Assembly (NCBI GenBank): GCA_015832175.1 | Contig: WJXW01000005.1 | Coordinates: forward strand, 1,116,001-1,180,000 | Direction: 5' to 3' | Source of the DNA: Paraphaeosphaeria minitans | Taxonomy: Eukaryota > Ascomycota > Dothideomycetes > Pleosporales > Didymosphaeriaceae | DNA: 64,000 nt | In this document: piece by piece, positions 57,251 to 64,000 of the stretch | Numbering within the stretch: position 1 is the first letter of the stretch | Layout: each line of letters opens with the position of its first letter | Made by a program: the position numbers and the translations under genes | The notes under the pieces: generated by a model | Database searches by the model: none | Told to the model about the DNA's origin: nothing | What the model saw: the letters and a program-made list of their open reading frames with translations, nothing else

Positions 57251-57707
57251 ATACGCTCCCTTTTTACTACTTATTTCTCTTACTACTACTTCTTCTAAAT
57301 TAAAACGCGCCTGCCTATTATACTTACTAGCTAGTAAGAGCGGGGAAATTACCTTATAGTTAATAGGAAGTAAGTGAAAAGAGTAGTAGAACAAAAGCGT
57401 TTACGCTCTAGGCCTTTATACTACGCTTATAAGCTCCTAACCCACTAGAAGAAGAGATTCTGGACACGATTTATAATAGGATTTGTAATTTAAAAGATAA
57501 ACAGTGATTGTTTTGCTATTATAATAAGTAGGGGGTGATAGAATTGCTGTTCTTAAGATAAGGAGATTTAGAAGAATAATTCTTAATAGTTTTTTAATTT
57601 TTAAACAGCCTTTAGATGGTTTTTTAAAGATCTTTAGGAAGGATTTAGACGATTATAGATTACTTCTTAGAATAGGTGATCTGCTTTAAGCGATCTCCTA
57701 GGGGGTG
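57251..57707 (+). other. CO2-a 3' untranslated region and polypurine tract
   Basis: No gene seen. GAGATTCTGGACACG and GTAGGGGGTG show fewer transitions than the rest. AGGGGGTG at 57700-57707 touches the 3' LTR and is the likely polypurine tract. Confidence 0.55.
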
Positions 57708-57902
57708 TGTTAAAGTAAAACACTTACTTCTGTAATTCTTTCTGGATCCACTAATTTATATTATGGGATTCTTGCTAAGAGGCTTGTTTGTTTTATATAT
57801 AGTCTGCCCTTTTGGCATCCTTTCCTATAATTAGCTATTTGTATTCTTTACAACTCTGCGCCTGAATATCCTGTGATAGTTTAAGCCCTTTTTACCATAA
57901 TA
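57708..57902 (+). repeat. CO2-a 3' LTR
   Basis: 195 bp, TGTTAAAGTAAAACAC to CATAATA. It is followed by TACAC, the right copy of the target duplication. Confidence 0.92.
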
Positions 57903-57907
57903 TACAC

Positions 57908-58281
57908 TAATTAGTAGTTAATTCTAATTAACTATAAACTAGTAAGTTCTAAAGACGGAGCGCCCTATAAGCTGGATATATAGGCTCTATATTATTACCT
58001 TTACTAGAAATCAACTTTTGGATTGTACAATAAGTAGAAACAAAGCGTATATATTTATAAAGAGTTGTATAATCTAGTCTAAGCTATTCTATAGAAAAGA
58101 AAAGAGATAGTGAACCCCCTCACAACTCTAAAAAACACGTCGCATAATTAAACTAGTAATAACTAAACTTAAACATATTGCATAATTAAACTAGTAATAA
58201 CTAAACGTAAACATGTTGTATAATTAAACTAGCAATAACTAAATACAGACACGTCGCACGACTAAGAAAAACAATAATAAC
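57908..58281 (+). other. CO1-e leader
   Basis: Matches the CO1-a leader, with one copy of the 115-bp segment. Three 38-bp units lie at 58134-58247. Confidence 0.75.
58134..58247 (+). repeat. 38-bp leader repeats of CO1-e (three units)
   Basis: Units start at 58134, 58172 and 58210, each holding the ATAATTAAACTAG core. There are no unique spacers between units, so this is not a CRISPR array. Confidence 0.88.
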
Positions 58282-59747
58282 ATGGCCTTAAAACTAGGAG
58301 ACTTCCTAGAGGAACTACAACCTAAGGACGTTGCGTAATAATTAATACTGCCTCCTTAGTAAGAAGATAAAGCAATATAGCTTTAATAAGTGGAGAAAGT
58401 AATAAATATTAAGGCTATTACCTTAAGAAGAGAGATTGCACAAAAGTACTAGGTAGATAGAGTAGATTTATATAGCTACCTACCCCCTTCTCTAAAACAG
58501 CTAAACACTTATATAGTGTATATAATTACGTAATATTACGTAAGTAGTCGTAAAGGTAAAGAGGTAATCTCTTCTTTTACTAAAGATTTTAATAACTAGA
58601 AAGAGAGAACCTTTAATAAAATTAGTTATATAGTAAGAAGAGAGCTTATTACTTTTCTTATAAAAAAAGGCTTTGTCGCTACTAATACTATAATAAAGGA
58701 CACTTATATAAAGAAACTCTTTAAACTGTTACAGCTTAACTATAAGCTTTAGACTTTTTATATAATAATATTATAACTGTAACTTAAACTACTTCGCATA
58801 ATCCTAACAATGTAACCTACACTATTTGTAGGTAATATATATATATATAGAGTATAGCTAGGGCCTATCCCTATACGTGCAAGGATAGAGACACTATATA
58901 TAGAGCCACACTAGTAGTAGTAGCCTAAAACCTAGACTACTTTTGCCTAACAATCTATATTATATAAAGAGGCTAGACACTTCTAGTCTCCTTAATAACT
59001 AGGAAATTATGTTTATATCTAGCTAGATAGGATTATCCTTTTTTAGAAAGCTTAGAGTAAAGAGAATAACTATACTAGTAGGCTGTATAATATTCTAGTA
59101 GATAAGGTAAAAGTCTTTAGAGAACTATACTATAAGCTAGATATACTATAGAATTAGTATGTAAATATCTTCCTAGGAATTCTTTCTAATTATGTGAGCA
59201 CCTACTACCTCTATAATATTAAACTAGGACTTCTATAGAATAAATTTTATAATAGACTAAATAGGCACTTTAACACTAGTGTTAATTATAATTAGTACTA
59301 GATAGACTAGACCACTCTTACTTTTAAACACTATAAAAGGGAAAATCTAGCTACTATATCGCACAAGACCCTAGAAGTAATAATTAATCAGCTTACCTTA
59401 GCCCAAAGGGCTCTTAAATAAGGCTTTAGTAGTAAACTATAACTATACACTACCATTATATAAGCATGCTATAGCTATTCTAACCTTAAATAAGCTATAT
59501 TTAACCCTAAAAACATAGTAGAAGGCTTATTTAGCAACCTTTATGCGTTACTTTAAGTTACTAAAGATAGGAAGAAGTTAAAGTTCCTCTAAGATAGTAA
59601 AGAGGTGTACTACACTAATTAATAATATAATAATTATAATTATATAAGAGAATCTAGCCCCTCTAGAGGTAGATTAACCTTTAGACTAAAAGAAAAAAGT
59701 AACTTTAAAAGTTTAAGCTCTTATATAAAGTAGAAATGCTTTATATA
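58282..59747 (+). pseudogene. CO1-e gag with intact start codon, cut by CH-f
   Basis: ATG at 58282 (Met-Ala-Leu-Lys-Leu-Gly-Asp-Phe-Leu-Glu-Glu), the only CO1 gag here with its ATG. The first damaged codon comes later (GCG-TAA near 58335). It aligns with CO1-a gag up to the knuckle region near 59730, where CH-f is inserted. The Gln and Trp codons are stops beyond the first 20 residues. Confidence 0.8.
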
Positions 59748-60173
59748 TAATAAGATCCGAAGGCTAGGCCTCCCGGGATCTTTATATGTATCTACATTCG
59801 TTGTTTAAGTGGCACAGCACAAAAGGTCACGTGACCTAATTAGTGTGATTAGGGCGCTAAGATAACTAATTAGACTAAGCACTTAATATACTAAGTAACT
59901 AATTAGTGCTTAATTAGTTTAATTAGAGCGATTAGTCCACTAATTACTTAAAGTATATAGGAACGCGAGGATGGGCTCTCTATACTTATATTTAATCTAT
60001 TTATTAATCTATTGTTTAGATTCTAGTAGACTAAATTATTAACTTATTACACTTCGCAAGATACTATTATATTAACAAAACCTTCTACCTTTTATAAGTA
60101 CTCCTACCTAAGAACTAACCTTAATCCTTTAGGACTAGCTACTCTCTTAGATTTAACATCTTAAACACCCTTA
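59748..60173 (+). mobile_element. CH-f: chromovirus 5' LTR (U3 type A) with 15 bp of leader, cut by GY2-c
   Basis: The LTR at 59748-60158 is 411 bp, starting TAATAAGATCCG (from TGTTAAGATCC) and ending GATTTAACA. Its U3 matches CH-b. TCTTAAACACCCTTA (60159-60173) is the family leader start. GY2-c begins at 60174, so the body lies right of the window. The target site is in CO1-e gag. Confidence 0.87.
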
Positions 60174-60365
60174 TGTAATGGGCTGGGGCTATACCCTAGC
60201 CTTTAGAAGGATCTTAAGGAAAGGAACTGCCCTAAAGAAGTGGACCTACTAAGGAAAACTCTTCTTATAAGCAGCACACCCCCCTATAGAGACTTAATAC
60301 CTAGAATTTACCCTTTATATTTAGCACTTATAGTTCTATTTACTCTCTAAGGCTAGCCTATAATA
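60174..60365 (+). repeat. GY2-c 5' LTR
   Basis: 192 bp, TGTAATGGGCTGGGGC to CCTATAATA (from CCTATAACA). The start keeps GGGCTGGGG, the least mutated version of this end in the window. Confidence 0.9.
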
Positions 60366-61480
60366 TTAAATTCTAGGTCTTCTAGAAAAGAGTTGTTTAA
60401 AAGAATAGAGAAATATAATAGAGTCTAGAATAACCTACTAATAGATGCCTCTAATATTGCTAAGTTAGTAGAATAACTATAGAACTTAATTACTACTAGA
60501 GATAAAAACCGCTCTACTATATAAATACTATAACTCTAGAATAAAAAGCTACGTAAGCTCTTTATACGCTAATAGGCCTACACTAGTACTGCCCTAGGCC
60601 TGTCTACCTCTACTATAGGGGGTAGATCCTTATTTACTAGTATAAACTAGCTAATCCTATAGCATAAACCGCTTTTAAGCCTAACTAAGTTTAGGGGCTT
60701 AAAGGCCTAGTTTAGGGCCTAGAAGGTTATAATAGATTATAAGCTCTAGGCTAATAAGTAGTTTATTAGCTCCCCTTAGAAGGAATAGGTGCTAATATAG
60801 GACTGTCTAGATAATAGTTCTTAAGACACAGTAGTGGCCTTCTACTAAGCTAGGGGGGTAGATAGCTAGTTTAACCTATAAACGTTTATATAGTACCTTA
60901 CCTTTATGTACGCTAATAAACACGCCTAATAGAAGGCTAAAGCACGCCTTAATATAATTAGGTAAAACTTTAGGAAGAGTTTCTTTAACTTTTATATCTG
61001 CTTTAAACAAACCTTAGTAGAGGTAAGTAGTAGCTAGTAGGGTAACACTAAGAAACTATATAAGTTACGCCGCGTAATCTAGCGTAATATCTATATAGTT
61101 ACCCTTAACTGTAACGTTCTTAAAGGGGACTACAACGCGGCTATTAATAGGTTTTTATAGATTATAGTAGACCTTAAAATAGAGGCCCTAGAAGATAAGC
61201 TTACTATTTAAGCTACCTCTTATAAAAGTACCTAGCCCCCTTTTAAGGATAGTAATAGTAACGTTTGTATAACTCCTATAGTAGTGTTAACCTTAACCTA
61301 GCCTTAAGCTAGTAGGAAGGTAGGTAAGTAGCGCCTAAACTAGATACCTAAATATATTTTCTAGTAACACTAGGATATAGGCGTGTGCACTTACTATAGT
61401 AAGCCTAACTATATAGCTAGAGTCTACTCTAATATAATTTTACTCTAAGCAATTGCAACCTAACTTTAGTATAGTAAAAT
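60366..61480 (+). pseudogene. GY2-c gag (RIP-degraded)
   Basis: The start codon is not resolved. The N-terminal part has regular leucines and Gln-type stops (L-V-E-stop-L-stop-N-L-I), probably coiled coil, at about 60420-60560. The CCHC knuckle is at 61384-61430 (C-T-Y-Y-x4-Y-x4-Y, three of the four ligands now Tyr). Matches GY2-a gag and the GY2-b remnant. Confidence 0.75.
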
Positions 61481-64000
61481 AAATATCTAGTTAGGAAAAG
61501 AGTAGCCCCTAGTCTAGCGCTAATATAGGGGCTAAGCGCGATAGTATTAATAGAGGTATAATTAGGGTAAGCTGTAATAGTTAGAGTGGCTAAGGCTAAA
61601 GTAGGTATAAATAGGCCTACCTCTACTTTTTACGTCTTCCTTAATAGCATATAGTATGTAAAGGCCCTAATTAATATAGAGTGTAAATACTTTGCAGTAA
61701 TTAGCCCTAAACTAGTAGATTTACTCTTACTATAGCATATTACAATCCTAGCCTAGGAGCTAGAATAGGCTACTAGGTTATTACTATAGACCTTTATTAT
61801 AGAGATAGTAGTAGTACTTTATAATATATCTAGATAGTAATAGACCCTTTACGCTTATGTAATCTCTAACCTCTACTAGAATATAATTCTAGAGGCCCCC
61901 TAGCTAGCTAAGTCTAAGGTAGTAGTAGATGTCTATAGTAGTAAAATTATAATTAGGGTAGCTAGGGGTCTTATTACCTTTAATACCTAGGTAGTAGAGA
62001 AGTAGGGCCTCTTTGCCACGCTTATAAATAAAGAGGATAACGCGACACCCTTTAATGCTCTAAATAAAGACTAAGAAGAAATATTCTTAACTTTACTCTA
62101 GGATATTACTTAGATACTTATAATAACGCTTCTTTGCATAGTAAGATCTCTACCCCCCTATAATATAGTGGGGCTAGGCCTTACTAAAAATAGCAGGACT
62201 CTCCCTTTAGAACTAGTAGAGTACGCTGCTATTTTTAATAAAACTAAAGTATTTAGCCTTCTACTATACTAGGGCACGTTAGACTACTATATTTACCTAA
62301 GGCGAACTCTAAGCGGCTCCCTTCTAAAACTACTTTAGGGCCTACTATATAGTATATCTAAAGATTAGCTAGTAGAACTCTAGCGCTAACTTATAAAACT
62401 TATAGATAAAGGCTAGATATAAGCTAGCTCCTCTTTAGTAAGTGCTCTAGTCCTTCTAGCCCTAAAGCGTAGGGGGAAATAGCGCCTATATATTAACTAT
62501 TAGGAGATTAATATAATTTCTAAGCTATATTAGTACCCCCTTCTACTTATTAAAAAGACACTACGCACTCTCTCCTAGACTACTTAGTTTATAAAAGTAG
62601 ATATCTACACTACTTTCTATAAGCTATAAGTTATAGAAGAGGAAGAACACTATACTATATTTTATACTTAGTTTAGCCTTTTTAAGTAGTTAGTAGTTTT
62701 ATTTAGACTAACTAGGGCACCTACTATATTCTAGCGCTATATTAATAGCGCTCTAAAAAATACCCTAGGTAATATATATATAGCTTACTTAGATAATGTC
62801 CTTATCTATATAATAGGGCCCCTACGCTAACACTAGGACTATATATAATAAGTACTAGGACTTTTATAGAAAGCTAGACTATATATAGACTTAGGGAAAT
62901 GTAAATTTGCGATAATAGAGGTTAGGTATCTAAAGTATTTTATTATAGTAGGTAAGGCTATTCGCCCTAATCTAGTAAAGATATAAGTAATTAATTAATA
63001 GGACGCCCCCTCTATAGTATATATAGTCTACTACTTTATTAGCTTTGCTAACTTCTATTATAACTTTCTTCCTTAATTCTTTAAGTAGGCCGCACCCCTA
63101 TATACCCTTACTAAGAAAGGGGTCCTATTTTAATAAGGCCCTAGGGAATAAGAGGCCTTTTAGGCCCTAAAGGATATATTTGTACAGGGCCCTATCCTAG
63201 CGCTCTAGGACCTAGAGCGCGACACGCTAGTAGAGGCGGACTACTTAGGTAGCGCTACTAGGGCCTACCTCTCCTAACATATTAAGGGGATTTAGTATTT
63301 TATAGCCTACTACTTTACGGCCCTAACACTAGCCTAGTAGAATTACACTATTTACAACAAATAGCTGCTTATAATTATATAGGCCCTATAAGTATAGAGA
63401 CTAGAACTAATAGGAGTAGCGCGCCCTTTTAAGATTCTAATAAACTATAAGAACCTTAAATACTTTATAAAAATCTAAGAATTAAGTAAGCGCTAGCACT
63501 AGTAATTAGAGTTACTTTTTACCTTTTACTTCTACCTCTACTACTAGCCTAGATCCTAGGTAGCTAGACTAAACGCACTAAGCTAGCGTAAGTAAGATAT
63601 AGTCTAGTAAATAAAAATAAACGCCCTACTAATAGTGCCTAGGACTATTTAGGCTACTTTAGTATAGACGCGATCTTTAATAGTGCTAGTAAAGGCCTAG
63701 ATTTTTACTAATACGTATTTATAGGCACTCTAAAACGTAGCTATAGTAGAGTCTCCCTCTTACTATATTAGGCTTAAGGCAGTGAGCTGCGGCAACTATA
63801 TAATTTTTATAATAGCTGCTACCTCCTAATAAATTAGGAACTACCTAATTAGTGTATATAGATTCCTCTTATAGTAAGGAGTCCTTTAGGTCCTAGCTTA
63901 GGAACCTTTTACTACCGCTATTATATAGCGCGTATATAAGTCTCTAGTTGTAGGCTATTTTAGGAAGAATTCTATGTTTAAGATTATTTACTGGGACTAC
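61481..64000 (+). pseudogene. GY2-c pol: protease, RT, RNase H (RIP-degraded, 3' end outside)
   Basis: Protease end motif (I-L-E-A-P, then L-A-K-S-K-V-V-V) near 61885-61925. RT from about 62440, with F-I-K-V-D-I-Y near 62590, L-T-R-A-P and Y-I-N-S-A-L near 62710-62755, and Y-L-D-N at 62786-62797. RNase H from about 63190 (V-E-A-D-Y), with K-Q-L-L near 63365 and L-N-A-L-S near 63580. After about 63600 the link to integrase is visible. RIP stops throughout. Confidence 0.8.

Larger units (their letters stand above)
43935..57902 (+). mobile_element. CO2-a: second Ty1/copia family, split by CH-e
   Basis: 195-bp LTRs at 43935-44129 and 57708-57902, starting TGTTRAAGTAAAACAC and ending ATAATA (from ATAACA). 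The target duplication is TACAC at 43930-43934 and 57903-57907. CH-e occupies 49158-55792 within RNase H. The element itself is about 7.3 kb. Copia domain order is clear. A long 3' region (55955-57707) holds a possible extra ORF. Confidence 0.92.
43696..59747 (+). mobile_element. CO1-e: CO1 element inserted in CH-d, split by CO2-a and cut by CH-f
   Basis: The 5' LTR is at 43696-43933. One base later CO2-a begins; the leader resumes at 57908 with TAATTAGTAG, exactly the CO1 sequence expected after CTACAC. Gag runs from 58282 to 59747, where CH-f enters. Pol and the 3' LTR are outside the window. Confidence 0.88.
60174..64000 (+). mobile_element. GY2-c: Ty3/gypsy element, plus strand, cut by window end
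   Basis: The 5' LTR is at 60174-60365, with gag, protease, RT and RNase H to the window end. It is colinear with the reverse complement of GY2-a. Integrase, the antisense ORF region and the 3' LTR are out of view. It is inserted 15 bp inside CH-f. Confidence 0.88.

Noticed and set aside
58134..58247. Regular 38-bp repeats that might suggest a CRISPR array
   Set aside because: Units are contiguous with no spacers, in a fungal retrotransposon leader.
1..64000. Reading in-frame TAG/TAA as a variant genetic code with Gln at stop codons
   Set aside because: Stops also replace Trp, ATG starts became ATA and protease Ser became Leu, all by C-to-T or G-to-A in CpA context; RIP explains all of these and a changed code does not.
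1..64000. Host genes, tRNA or rRNA genes
   Set aside because: Nearly every stretch over 300 bp is assigned to an element or is featureless; no cloverleaf, rRNA core or non-transposon protein motif was seen.

Overview
The window is a stack of dead retrotransposons from a filamentous ascomycete (Pezizomycotina). It is strongly A+T-rich, TpA-rich and CpA-poor. Recognisable gag and pol domains run in one frame but are broken by TAG/TAA where CAG, CAA or TGG codons belong, and start codons have become ATA. Homologous copies differ almost only by C/T and G/A transitions while CpG survives. This is the pattern left by repeat-induced point mutation (RIP) acting on CpA. I found no host gene, rRNA, tRNA or CRISPR array. 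The species cannot be named from this window.

Four LTR families make up nearly everything. CH is a Ty3/gypsy chromovirus with a C-terminal chromodomain and LTRs of about 411-456 bp (copies a-g). GY2 is a second Ty3/gypsy family with 192-bp LTRs and a diverged chromodomain (a-c). CO1 is a Ty1/copia family with LTRs of about 239 bp (a-e). CO2 is a second Ty1/copia family with 195-bp LTRs and a half-tRNA-type primer site (one copy).

Layout. CH-a (+) covers 1-20005; its 5' end lies left of the window. It is split by CH-b (-, 296-7003, target duplication CATGT/CATAT) and CO1-a (+, 7499-14727, ATAAT). CH-a itself appears to sit in an older CH-type LTR (CH-g, 20006-20207), which also carries a CO1 solo LTR (20208-20519, TTAGG). 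An unassigned stretch (20520-21465) follows, then GY2-a (-, 21466-28662). GY2-a borders a GY2 gag remnant (GY2-b) that took CO1-c (28984-38485, AGAGT), whose 3' LTR is split by CH-c (-, 31801-38385, AATAG). Next comes a chain of insertions still open at the right edge: CO1-d (38507) holds CH-d (38833), which holds CO1-e (43696). CO1-e holds CO2-a (43935-57902, TACAC), itself split by CH-e (49158-55792, TATAG). CO1-e also holds CH-f (59748), which holds GY2-c (60174 to the end).

The most interesting content is extra genes carried by these elements. Every CH copy whose 3' end is visible has a small antisense ORF between pol and the 3' LTR. It encodes a Cys-rich motif followed by a charged, probably coiled-coil region, and its start codon lies close to the LTR. 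This ORF and the adjacent U3 differ between copies while gag, RT, integrase, R and U5 are nearly the same, so a 3' cassette appears to be exchanged. GY2-a carries an antisense ORF with a signal-peptide-like start. CO1-a and CO2-a may carry extra sense ORFs after RNase H. All are RIP-damaged, so any function belongs to the ancestral active elements.
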